A DNA stretch of 64,000 bases from an uncultured Porphyromonadaceae bacterium (GTDB lineage Bacteria; Bacteroidota; Bacteroidia; Bacteroidales; Muribaculaceae): assembly GCA_947177035.1 (NCBI GenBank), contig CAMWSS010000008.1, positions 1 through 64,000 on the forward strand, given 5' to 3'. The position numbers were made by a program, and so were the translations under genes. Below the pieces are notes generated by a model. The model saw nothing but the letters and a program-made list of their open reading frames with translations, had not been told where the DNA came from and searched no databases. The first letter of the stretch is position 1. Each line of letters starts with the position of its first letter. This document shows positions 1 to 8,841 of this stretch, piece after piece.

Positions 1-26
1 TTCTACTCGTAAGTTCGTGTTCAGCG

Positions 27-920
27 TCATTTGTTTATTATATAGTGGTACAGTTTATTGTAGATCTCGGTGGTCGAGAGGCTTTCATGCCCGAGCATCT
101 GCTGGATCGTGCGCAGATTGGCGCCTCCTTCGAGCAGATGCGAGGCAAAACTGTGGCGCAGAGTGTGGGGCGACACTTCGCGCACTATTCCGGCGCGCTC
201 GGCAAGCGACTTGACGATCTTAAACACTCTCACTCTGGTGATCGGCGAGCCCGTGCGCGGAGCCAGAAACACGAAATCCTGACACCCTGGACTCACCTTC
301 CCGTTCTCGCGCTCCGACAGCCACTCGCCGAGAGCGTCGGCGGTGGCCTGAGCCATCGGCACGAGCCGCTCCTTGCTTCCCTTGCCGACCACCCGCAGAT
401 ATCCCTCGTCAAGATTCAGACGCGAGATCTGCAGCCCGATCAGCTCGCTCACGCGCAAACCGCAGCCATACAGTGTCTCGATCAGCGCCCGGTCTCTCAC
501 TGCCTCGCGCGCCAAGGGGTCGATCGCAGCTATCATGGCGTCGATTTCGGCCACTGTGAGCACTTCGGGCAGGTGCAGCCCCCGTTTCGGAGGCTCGAGC
601 AGCATGGCGGGGTTTTTGTCGGTGATACCGTCCACGTTCATGAATTTAAACAAGGCCCTGATGCCACTGAGCACCCGGGCGCTCGACCTCAGCGACAGAC
701 CGAGGTCAAACAGCCCGGCCATAAACTCCTGCAGGTCAGCCAGCGTCAGGTCCTCCACCGCCATGGCGCGGCTTTCGGCAAAATCGGCCAGACGCCTCGC
801 GTCGGCCGCATATGCCTCGCGCGAATTGTCGGCCGCGCCGCGCTCCAACAGCAGATAAGCCTCGAAATTTTTGAGCAGTTTCCGGTTGCTTTCTTTCATA
901 ACGGATGCAAAGATACGCAA
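27..920 (-). CDS. xerD: Tyrosine recombinase XerD-like; catalytic HTLRHSFASHLLEGG...LGHESLSTTEIY present, C-terminal tail after the catalytic Tyr atypical
   Basis: N-terminal SAM-like domain plus R-H-x-x-R-Y motifs in the translation; ends NKLYHYIINK soon after TTEIY. Confidence 0.85.
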   Translation of the reverse strand: MRIFASVMKESNRKLLKNFEAYLLLERGAADNSREAYAADARRLADFAESRAMAVEDLTLADLQEFMAGLFDLGLSLRSSARVLSGIRALFKFMNVDGITDKNPAMLLEPPKRGLHLPEVLTVAEIDAMIAAIDPLAREAVRDRALIETLYGCGLRVSELIGLQISRLNLDEGYLRVVGKGSKERLVPMAQATADALGEWLSERENGKVSPGCQDFVFLAPRTGSPITRVRVFKIVKSLAERAGIVREVSPHTLRHSFASHLLEGGANLRTIQQMLGHESLSTTEIYNKLYHYIINK

Positions 921-978
921 AATTTGGCCGTCTGGCCGAAATGCTGTAATTTTGACGTGAAAAACCCTACAGACTCAA

Positions 979-1995
979 ATGACTAATAAGCGAAAAATCA
1001 TATCTTTGGCCGTGCTGGCCGTTGTTGTGGCCATTTCGGCCGCATGGGGAGCATGGCGCTGGATCAACGCCGGATTCGGTGGCCAGGAATCCGTCTGGAT
1101 CTATGTGCCGGAAAACATGGCCCGTCAGGATCTGGCCCGCTATATGGACGATCGGCTTGGCGCTTGGGGCCGACGGGCCTTCCGCATCTACGATTTCGCC
1201 GCTCCGGAGGCCGACGTGCCCCGCGGCGCCTATCGGGTCGAGCCGGGCGAACGTGCACGCGACTTCGCCCGACGCCTGCGCTCTCGCCGCCAGAATCCCG
1301 TCCGCGTCACCCTCAACAATCTGCGCATGCTCTCCGACGTGGCCGACTGCATCGACCGGCAGCTCGAACTGACGGCCGGCGACTTTCTGGCCGCTTGCGA
1401 CTCCCTGCTCCCGGCCGCCGGATTCAAACGCCCGGAATTCATCGCCGCATTCCTCCCCGACACATATGAATTCTACTGGACCGCCGATGCCGGCCAGACA
1501 GTCAGACGCCTGCTCGACTATCGAAACCGCTTCTGGAACGATGAGCGACGCTCAAAGGCCCGCGAACTCGGACTCACTCCGGTCCAGGTGGCCACAATCG
1601 CGTCGATTGCCGAAGAGGAGACGCGCGACAGGCAGGAGAGAGCCACCGTGTCGCGCCTATACCTCAACCGCTTCAGCCGCGGGATGAAACTTCAGGCCGA
1701 CCCGACGGTGAAGTTCGCTGTCGGCGACTTCGGATTGCGCCGCATCCTCGGCAAACACCTGGCGACGCCGTCGCCCTACAACACCTATCGCAACGACGGA
1801 TTGCCCCCCGGACCCATACGCATGCCGGAAAGCGCCACCATGCAGGCCCTGCTCGACTCCCGACCACACGACTGGCTCTACATGTGTGCCGATCCGAGCC
1901 TGAACGGACGCCACCGCTTCGCCGCCAACTATTCCGAACACCAGCGCAATGCCGCCGCCTACCGCCGCGCGATCTCCCGCCTCGGCATCCGCTGA
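979..1995 (+). CDS. mltG: Endolytic transglycosylase MltG (YceG-like)
   Basis: YLNRFSRGMKLQADPTVKFAVG, PSPYNTYRNDGLPPGPI motifs; N-terminal TM segment. Confidence 0.93.
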   Translation: MTNKRKIISLAVLAVVVAISAAWGAWRWINAGFGGQESVWIYVPENMARQDLARYMDDRLGAWGRRAFRIYDFAAPEADVPRGAYRVEPGERARDFARRLRSRRQNPVRVTLNNLRMLSDVADCIDRQLELTAGDFLAACDSLLPAAGFKRPEFIAAFLPDTYEFYWTADAGQTVRRLLDYRNRFWNDERRSKARELGLTPVQVATIASIAEEETRDRQERATVSRLYLNRFSRGMKLQADPTVKFAVGDFGLRRILGKHLATPSPYNTYRNDGLPPGPIRMPESATMQALLDSRPHDWLYMCADPSLNGRHRFAANYSEHQRNAAAYRRAISRLGIR

Positions 1996-2020
1996 ACATG
2001 ACATCACCACACTTAAAATT

Positions 2021-2683
2021 ATGAAGCATCTGCTTTCCGCTTTTTTGATTGGCTGCGCGCTCGCTTCGTGTTCTGGCTCTGACTGCGAAGACATATCGGG
2101 CGCAACATATTGCAAAAACTATGTTTCGGGCTATCTGATGCCCGAATCCGTCGAACAAAGCGACGCCGAGGGTGCCGGTGGTGTCGGTTTCACGCTGAAA
2201 GGCCGGGTGATCAATTCAGGCGCCGCCTATGACGAACTTGCGGAAACCTATGGCGACAAGTCCTTCAACCGCTACGTTGTCAATGGCCCGCGCATTGCTG
2301 TGACCGACGGCCTGCTCCACGTCAAAGTCCTGACCGTGCGTGACTTTGATGCGCTCCATCCTGCGGGCAGCGACGTGTCTGACTTGATCGACATCCACTA
2401 TGTTTCATTTCTCGATTACGTGCGGAGCGGATACCGGGCCGAGCCGAAGGATGTTGAACAATATTCCGGCATGATGACATATTATGCCGTCGACGGGGCC
2501 AGACTGTTCAGCTCTGCCCTTCAGGGCGTCAATCAAGAAAACTCAAAACTCATCGCCCCGGAGTTTCTCTTGAAGTTCAATGAAAAACCATCGGGCGATG
2601 AGTCCGGTCTGTTCAGACTCGTCATCCAGACTCCCGACGCAAGCCTGGAAACAGAGTTTGACTATAGCTTCGCGGCGCAGTAG
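2021..2683 (+). CDS. Putative lipoprotein, NigD-like family (hypothetical)
   Basis: Lipobox LASCSGSDC; in-frame internal ATG at 2021 is a better start than 1949. Confidence 0.6.
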   Translation: MKHLLSAFLIGCALASCSGSDCEDISGATYCKNYVSGYLMPESVEQSDAEGAGGVGFTLKGRVINSGAAYDELAETYGDKSFNRYVVNGPRIAVTDGLLHVKVLTVRDFDALHPAGSDVSDLIDIHYVSFLDYVRSGYRAEPKDVEQYSGMMTYYAVDGARLFSSALQGVNQENSKLIAPEFLLKFNEKPSGDESGLFRLVIQTPDASLETEFDYSFAAQ

Positions 2684-2692
2684 CGGGCGTTG

Positions 2693-4471
2693 TCAGCGCA
2701 GCGGGCGGTGACGTCGCGGCGGATCAGTGGCGACCACCGTGGCCATGATGGCGCGCGTCATCAACACGTCGTCATGGCAGCCGGGAGCCGCCCCCTGCGA
2801 TCCGTCGGGCCGACACACATAGGTGGCGAACTCGTCGACGGCCACCGCGCTCCGCTCCCTCAGCAGCCCGTCGCGCAGGGCCGCGTTCAGATCGGCCAGC
2901 GCGGCCGCCTTGGTGGCCACGTTGGTGTGAAAGCCAAAACGCGCGTCGGGCATCTGCGTCGCCGTGGCCAGCGCCGTCCGCCGATAGAGATTGCGGTAAT
3001 GGCGGCTTATCTTCTCGAGCACATATTCACCGTGCGACTCCAGGGTATTGCTCTCCACCACCAGAAGCGCGTCGCCATACCAACGGGCTATCGCGGCCGC
3101 CTTCCATGCCAGAATATCGTGGTCGGCATGGCCGCGCCACTGCGCCACGATCTCCAGCCCTCCGCCAGGCTCCGTGCGCGCCACCGCGATCACGCTCCAG
3201 TCGCTCGCCGCTGAAAGCCCGCCCACGTCAACCGCCACCACATACTGCGGCCGCATCACCGCCTCGGCCGGCCGGCACGGCATCTGCCACACCTCCAGCC
3301 CTCCGGCCGGCGACTCGTCAAGCCTCAGATCCCTGAGAGCCTCCGCGCCGGTAATGGCGGCTCCTCTCAGCTCGCCACACACCGCAGGCGCCGTCACTCC
3401 GCCGCGCAGTGACTCGACACGCGCCGGACTGAACACCGGAGCCACCGAATTGGCAAACGCCTCAAGCGCCGTCGACGGATACTCGGCCATCATCTGCTGG
3501 TGGGTGCTGTATTCCATCCGCTTGCGGTGATACCAGTGGATCTGCTCCAGCGTCAGACCCTCCTGCCAGAATCCGCGCTCATATTCGTCGAGCTCCGCCC
3601 AAAGCTCCGCCGGACTGCAGTGAAGTTCCTCGCTGTAGATGTCGATTTCATGCCAGGGCACAAACACCGGAATCTTGTCCGAGCCGCGCCCGGTCGTCGC
3701 CCTGAGCCATTCGCGATGGAAATAATTCCCCGGGCCGTTGGCCGTCGACTCCATGACGATCAGCGTCAGCGGAGCGCGGGCCACCGAACCGCATATGGCC
3801 CTGATCAGCTGCTCCGGAGTCCGCGTCGGGGTGTCGTTCCAGAAAGCCACCTCGCTCAGATGGGCCATGGCATAGTCGCCGCCGCGCACCGCCTCCGGAT
3901 TCTCGCTCGAACAGATGCTCACCCTGCATCCACGGTGGGCTATGGCCCTGACGTTGCGTGCGCCCTCGAACGGCGCAAACTTCATCGCCGCCGGTTTCCC
4001 GGTGGCGGGATCTGTCGGCGTGTGGCAGAGCGGATAATTCTCCAGCAGCGTGGAATAGATTCCGCGGATGGTCCCGGCCGTGTCCTTGACGTGGGCGCAG
4101 ATCAGCGAATGCCAGTTCTCTGCATGAATCATCTGGATCCAGGCCATATAGATCTGGATCAGCGTGCTGCCGCCCCACTGGCGGGCCTTCAGCATGATCA
4201 GACGGATCGGCTCGCCGCCACGACGCTGACGCTCAAGCAGAGACAACACGCGGCGTTGCGCCCGGTTGAGCACGAACGGAACCAGACGCCCGCTCAGCTT
4301 GTCCTTGATCTTCACGCAGGTAGCGGCCCAGAATTCAAAATCATCGGCAAACCGCTCCTGTGCGCTCAGACCCGACTTCGGCGCCGTCGGATCTGGCCGT
4401 GGAGCGTTCCTGAGCGCCAGCCGCCGCGCGTTTTCCTCCTCCATTTGAGCCGAGAAACGCTCCGGCGGCAT
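2693..4471 (-). CDS. Phage terminase large subunit (TerL), ATPase plus RNase H-like nuclease
   Basis: Walker A-like LIMLKARQWGGSTL, LTLIVMESTANGPGNYF, nuclease segments YVVAVDVGGLSAASDWSVIAV and GCHDDVLMTRAI; start chosen at MPPERF (4471). Confidence 0.88.
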   Translation of the reverse strand: MPPERFSAQMEEENARRLALRNAPRPDPTAPKSGLSAQERFADDFEFWAATCVKIKDKLSGRLVPFVLNRAQRRVLSLLERQRRGGEPIRLIMLKARQWGGSTLIQIYMAWIQMIHAENWHSLICAHVKDTAGTIRGIYSTLLENYPLCHTPTDPATGKPAAMKFAPFEGARNVRAIAHRGCRVSICSSENPEAVRGGDYAMAHLSEVAFWNDTPTRTPEQLIRAICGSVARAPLTLIVMESTANGPGNYFHREWLRATTGRGSDKIPVFVPWHEIDIYSEELHCSPAELWAELDEYERGFWQEGLTLEQIHWYHRKRMEYSTHQQMMAEYPSTALEAFANSVAPVFSPARVESLRGGVTAPAVCGELRGAAITGAEALRDLRLDESPAGGLEVWQMPCRPAEAVMRPQYVVAVDVGGLSAASDWSVIAVARTEPGGGLEIVAQWRGHADHDILAWKAAAIARWYGDALLVVESNTLESHGEYVLEKISRHYRNLYRRTALATATQMPDARFGFHTNVATKAAALADLNAALRDGLLRERSAVAVDEFATYVCRPDGSQGAAPGCHDDVLMTRAIMATVVATDPPRRHRPLR

Positions 4472-4487
4472 TTTATCTGTCGAATTT

Positions 4488-4519
4488 TTTGGCAGTTGTG
4501 GGGAAAAATCGTAATTTTG
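4488..4519 (+). promoter_or_regulatory. Bacteroidetes sigma-ABfr-type promoter for the TPR gene
   Basis: TTTG (4488-4491), 20-nt spacer, TAATTTTG (4512-4519) matches TTTG-N19-21-TAnnTTTG; 37 nt upstream of ATG 4557. Confidence 0.7.
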
Positions 4520-4556
4520 CACGTTAGAAAAAAGAAAAATTTTAAAATCAAACCAA

Positions 4557-5216
4557 ATGTCAACCAACGAAGATCACAAGAATGTGGCAGAGCCGATTCT
4601 GCCTGCCGAAGAACTGTCGGTTAACCGCGACAAGCGCGTGCGCTCCATCATGATGTGGACATCAATCGCATTGGCTGCGATCGTAATAGGCTCTATCGCT
4701 TACATATTCGGCTACCGTCAGCCTGCAATCGAAAACGGAAACGAAGCCATCGGAGTGGCTGACTCGCAGCTCGCGGCCGGAAACGACTCCGTTGCCCTCG
4801 ATCTTTACCAGCAGATTGCCGCTGACCATGGATTTGCTGCCGGAAACAGGGCCGCGCTCCAGAGCGCCATCCTGCTCTATGACAAAGGTGAATACCAGAG
4901 CGCGCTCGAACACCTCGAAGGATACGACGCTTCCGACGACATCGTGGCCGCCTGCGCAACCGCTCTCAAAGGCGACTGCTATGCCAACCTCGACCAGCTC
5001 GAAAAAGCCGAGACAGCATTCACTAAAGCCGCTTCGCTCTGCGGAGCTAACAAAGCGCTCGCGCCATACTTCCTCCTCAAGAAAGCACACGTGCTCGAAG
5101 CTCGCCAGAAGTGGGCCGAAGCCGCTGCCGTATACGGCATAATCGAACGCGAATACACCGCCTTTGCCCGCCAGTGCGGCGCCGAGGCATCGCGCCTGCG
5201 CTGCGAAGCTCTCTGA
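4557..5216 (+). CDS. Membrane-anchored tetratricopeptide repeat protein (YfgM-like), cellular
   Basis: N-terminal TM helix then TPR motifs (SVALDLYQQIAADHG, YQSALEHLEGYD, LEKAETAFTKAASL). Confidence 0.8.
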   Translation: MSTNEDHKNVAEPILPAEELSVNRDKRVRSIMMWTSIALAAIVIGSIAYIFGYRQPAIENGNEAIGVADSQLAAGNDSVALDLYQQIAADHGFAAGNRAALQSAILLYDKGEYQSALEHLEGYDASDDIVAACATALKGDCYANLDQLEKAETAFTKAASLCGANKALAPYFLLKKAHVLEARQKWAEAAAVYGIIEREYTAFARQCGAEASRLRCEAL

Positions 5217-5305
5217 GCCGACACAACGCAACCATAACAACGACAACGACAGGGTCGCGGTCTCTCTCCATCCGATGAGACGCCGCGGCCCTGCCGCCGC
5301 TTTTA

Positions 5306-6667
5306 TCAGCTCCCCCCGGCATCGGCCTCTGCAAGCAGACGGTCCCTGTCGGCCACAAACGCGCGGAAAGTCCCGAACAGATCTGCCAGTGCCACTCCCG
5401 CATAACGCGCCTGCGTCTCATAAAGCTGAGCCGAATTGCCCGAACCGCCAACGCTCTTACCCCGGTAGGCCGGACTGACACCGCTAACCTCCTCCATCAT
5501 CTTCATCTGAAGCGACAGCAGCTCATAAGCCCCGCAAGGTGCCGGATTGGTGATCACCTGCTGAGGCCCGGGCATGCCCGGACGGGGATTATAGGGTATG
5601 ATGCCGTCATAACTCGCCCACGCGTCGGCCACGTCGCGCCACTCGACGTCGTCGCCCAGCTGATCCTGCGGAAACAGAAGCACCCCCTTGGCCGACGTGC
5701 TCATCATGTTGTCCACATGAGTGATCAGCCGGTTGATATACTTCTGCTGGTCGATCACGTCCTCAACAAACGAATGCACCTCGCCGTCAATCATCGGATA
5801 CAGCCTGAACGCAAACGGATGGCGCGCGGCCTCGGTCTCGGCGAGAACCAGACCGTGTGGCGAAAACCAGCGGCCGTGCCACCCCATGGTCATCTCCCAG
5901 CGCGTCGCCACGCGAGGCAGCTTAGCCTTTGCCCGCCGGCGGTTCAGGGCGTCGATGCGGCTCTGGGACGATAGCGGCTCGAGGCTGAACGACGCTGCCA
6001 GCGGATCATGCACCCTCAGACGCTCCGATGCCTCAAGAGTCCACACCTCGATCACTCGGCAGCGCCCGGGAGCCGCATGCAGAAAATCTGTCGGTGTCCG
6101 ACCGAAAAGCGGTGCCTCGCAGCCGAGATTCCCGAAATGACGCCTCAGCTGCTCGGCGCGCTCCCGGCTTCCACCCGCAAACCTGGCCAGAACCTCAGGC
6201 AGACTCCAGTCATGGAGCATGCCAGCAAGCTCAACGTCCTGGCCGCGCGGATCGCAAAACGGCGAATAAAAAAACCGCGCCGGACTCACCGCCTCCGCGC
6301 GTGGACCGGCGCTCCCGTCAGGACGCCGCTCGCTCCACACCCGCTGCACCGCCGCCCCCGAAATCAGAAACTCCTCCAGCGTCCGGGCATCAAGTTCCGT
6401 GTTTTCCGACCCTCCGGCATCGGCCTCCGAGCGGAAATGCCCCGTGATGGTCTTCACCAGATTGCGGATCATGTTGTTGGTCAGCGGAGTGCGGCCGCGC
6501 ATGGTCGCCATGTCGCGCTCGGTGCGCGTCCGCCCGTCGGCACAGGTGACCGTGTCCGACCACTGCTCGCCATACGTAAAGCGCTTCTGCCGCTCTCGGC
6601 GCTGACGGAAACCGGCGCCGGCATCAAAACACTCCCGCGCACGGATCAAAATGTCACTTCGTTCCAT
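5306..6667 (-). CDS. Phage portal protein (P22/SU10-like)
   Basis: N-terminus RQRRERQKRFTYGEQWSD..., LTNNMIRNLVKTITGHFR, VEDVIDQQKYINRLITHVDNMMSTSAKGVLLFPQ, MEEVSGVSPAYRGK. Confidence 0.85.
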   Translation of the reverse strand: MERSDILIRARECFDAGAGFRQRRERQKRFTYGEQWSDTVTCADGRTRTERDMATMRGRTPLTNNMIRNLVKTITGHFRSEADAGGSENTELDARTLEEFLISGAAVQRVWSERRPDGSAGPRAEAVSPARFFYSPFCDPRGQDVELAGMLHDWSLPEVLARFAGGSRERAEQLRRHFGNLGCEAPLFGRTPTDFLHAAPGRCRVIEVWTLEASERLRVHDPLAASFSLEPLSSQSRIDALNRRRAKAKLPRVATRWEMTMGWHGRWFSPHGLVLAETEAARHPFAFRLYPMIDGEVHSFVEDVIDQQKYINRLITHVDNMMSTSAKGVLLFPQDQLGDDVEWRDVADAWASYDGIIPYNPRPGMPGPQQVITNPAPCGAYELLSLQMKMMEEVSGVSPAYRGKSVGGSGNSAQLYETQARYAGVALADLFGTFRAFVADRDRLLAEADAGGS

Positions 6668-7158
6668 AAAGCATCATCAAATTCATAAAATTCAGGACCG
6701 CGGTCCATTATCACCCGCAGCCGCGACAGCGGAGCCGAAAATGCGGCCCCGATAACCGTGCCCCCTGAAACCGTGGCCGCAAGCTCGCGCCGCCACAGCC
6801 CGTTGGCGGCGGCGCGGACCACCTGCGCCGCGGTCGCATCCGGCCTGACTGTCACTCCGTTGCTCAGCTCCAGCTCAAGCACGCGCCTCACCCCCTCCGG
6901 AAGCCTCACCGTGGCCAGACGCTGGGACTCGTCATAGACGGTCTGCACCTCCGATGCCCCGATCACGCACGCCGACAGCAGATGCGCCGGAGCCTCGTCG
7001 AGCTGGCGCAGATACCATCCGCGCATCTCATCCTCGGCCAGCGACTCCACGTCCGGGCCGTCGCTGCGGCTGACCGTGCAGTCAAGCCGCATTGGCTCGA
7101 CCGCACGGCGCCGCAGCCACTCCGAGAGCATCTCTTTGCGACTCAGCACAACCTTCAT
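6646..7158 (-). CDS. Hypothetical phage head/connector-like protein between portal and capsid genes
   Basis: Start MKVVLS at 7158 overlaps the MCP stop (ATGA); 22-bp overlap with portal start; position only. Confidence 0.55.
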   Translation of the reverse strand: MKVVLSRKEMLSEWLRRRAVEPMRLDCTVSRSDGPDVESLAEDEMRGWYLRQLDEAPAHLLSACVIGASEVQTVYDESQRLATVRLPEGVRRVLELELSNGVTVRPDATAAQVVRAAANGLWRRELAATVSGGTVIGAAFSAPLSRLRVIMDRGPEFYEFDDALWNEVTF

Positions 7159-8420
7159 CGGCTCTTGGTCGGAATAACCCTCACGTGCGCCTCCGGATGA
7201 CGCAACACCAGGCAACTCGCCTCTGTCATCACAACCGCGTCAGTGTTGCGCTGACCGCTGCTGCGCAGATCCAGAACAGTCGCGTTGAATGGCACGTGCA
7301 CATACTTCGTCAGATACTCCGGATCAATGATCAGACCGTCCGACGAGTGGCCGCACTGATCCATCACCTCGCTCAGAATCACCAGCAGAGTCCCGAACTT
7401 TGAATGCATCTCATGAAAATCAAGGCCCCAGTGCGTCACCGTGTCATTCGCGAGCATCACTCGCTGGGCGCCGTCGTCCATCAGGCTCAGCTTCTCCACC
7501 AGATCGCTGCCCGCGAGCAGGATCTTCCGCGCCGACGCCCCGTGTCCGGTAAACGCGGTCTTCATGATCTCAAGCCATGCTGCGGTCGTGATCTTGTCCG
7601 ACGGATAAGTCACCTCGCGCCCGGCCTGATGCCAGATGCCGCCCGTCAGAAACACCTCGTTCTTCTTCAGCGGATCAAACAGACGCGCCTTCCGTCCGAA
7701 CAGAAAACTCTTCTCCATTCCAAGACGCATATCATAAACGGCGATCTCCTCCTGATCCGAAAAACTGAAGCCCACCTCCTTGTTGCTCGCCCTCATCGCA
7801 GTGCTCTGCTCGATCTGAGCCTTGAAAATCTGACAATAATTCGTGCTCTTGCGGGGCAGGGCCTCAAACTGAGGAGTCTGCACGTCAAGCTCGCCGGCCG
7901 CGCGCCCCATGCGCTTCAGAATCGTGCCCCCGCGCAGCGCCGGACTCTCCATCAGCCCCTGGCCGTTGCGGTGGCCGTGGACCGTCAGCGCGCGCAGCTT
8001 GTTGCTCCCTTCGCGCTCGATGATATAATACACAGGCGCCGTTCCGTCAGCCATGTTCGACCCGACGGCGATCACGGTGTCTGTCGGCTCAAATGCCGAA
8101 TTGTCGGCCACCGGCAATGTCACCTCGGCATTGCTTTCCGCATCAGGCTCGACCGTCACTGCCGGCACGTCAGACGTAATGCTGGTCTCCGCAACTCGCG
8201 TATCAACCGCATAATACTGCACCGTCATCGACCCGGCGGCGCGCGTCGCCGCCCGACGTCCCAGCTGATCGACCGGAGTCGCCATCGGGCGGATCTTCAT
8301 GATCCTGTTGTCAACTTCGCTGCGAAGCAGCTCGGGTGCCGCCTCATTGGCGGCGGTAGTGGTGAGAATGCCTCCCACGTGCGTTCCGGCCTCATGGCCG
8401 GGAATTTCATTGTAGCTCAT
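7155..8420 (-). CDS. SU10/DUF5309-family major capsid protein
   Basis: MSYNEIPGHEAGTHVGG...; SMTVQYYAVDTRVAE, STNYCQIFKAQIEQSTAMRASN, GMEKSFLFGRKA, LLAGSDLVEKLSLM resemble the DUF5309 capsid family; start at 8420. Confidence 0.8.
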   Translation of the reverse strand: MSYNEIPGHEAGTHVGGILTTTAANEAAPELLRSEVDNRIMKIRPMATPVDQLGRRAATRAAGSMTVQYYAVDTRVAETSITSDVPAVTVEPDAESNAEVTLPVADNSAFEPTDTVIAVGSNMADGTAPVYYIIEREGSNKLRALTVHGHRNGQGLMESPALRGGTILKRMGRAAGELDVQTPQFEALPRKSTNYCQIFKAQIEQSTAMRASNKEVGFSFSDQEEIAVYDMRLGMEKSFLFGRKARLFDPLKKNEVFLTGGIWHQAGREVTYPSDKITTAAWLEIMKTAFTGHGASARKILLAGSDLVEKLSLMDDGAQRVMLANDTVTHWGLDFHEMHSKFGTLLVILSEVMDQCGHSSDGLIIDPEYLTKYVHVPFNATVLDLRSSGQRNTDAVVMTEASCLVLRHPEAHVRVIPTKSR

Positions 8421-8459
8421 AATGATTGATTGTTTTTGTTTCTGATCATAAATCAACTC

Positions 8460-8666
8460 TTAATTCTCCCAGACCGAACGCCGGCGCCTCCCCGACAGCG
8501 GCTCATAAACCCCTGGCTCGGCCATCTTGGCCGCGATCTGCTCGTTGAGCCCACGCTTATAGCCGCGCATTTCCGCCTCGGCCAGACGCGCGGCCAGATC
8601 CATCGCTTCGGCCGTCGGAGCCTGCTGCGGCTCCTGTGATTCATGCTGTGCTTGTTCCTGTTCCAT
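8460..8666 (-). CDS. Small charged protein upstream of the MCP (scaffold-like?)
   Basis: 68 aa, Glu/Gln-rich, helical; co-directional with the MCP; internal ATG at 8666. Confidence 0.5.
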   Translation of the reverse strand: MEQEQAQHESQEPQQAPTAEAMDLAARLAEAEMRGYKRGLNEQIAAKMAEPGVYEPLSGRRRRSVWEN

Positions 8667-8841
8667 TTGTTTTGTGTTTAAAGGTGAAAAATTTGAAAGT
8701 AGACCTATGAAAATTGACTTTGATGCTGCAAAATTACCGCCGTCGCCACCACCTCCACGGTAGATTTTTACACGCAACCTCCGAAAATTCACGAAAAAAT
8801 CATAACTTTGCACCAGTATCAACCAAAAAAACTGAACTAAA

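Noticed and set aside
27-920. xerD as the integrase of the capsid module
   Set aside because: Separated by mltG and a lipoprotein gene on the opposite strand; reads as housekeeping XerD; no att repeats seen flanking 2693-8666.
45-986. 313-aa plus-strand ORF opposite xerD
   Set aside because: Antisense shadow of a clear XerD; His/Gln/Arg-rich low-information translation.
3500-4624. 374-aa plus-strand ORF opposite terL
   Set aside because: GC-rich antisense open frame; no recognisable motifs; terL frame has family motifs.
7404-8429. 341-aa plus-strand ORF opposite the capsid gene
   Set aside because: Antisense shadow; composition typical of reverse-frame read-through.
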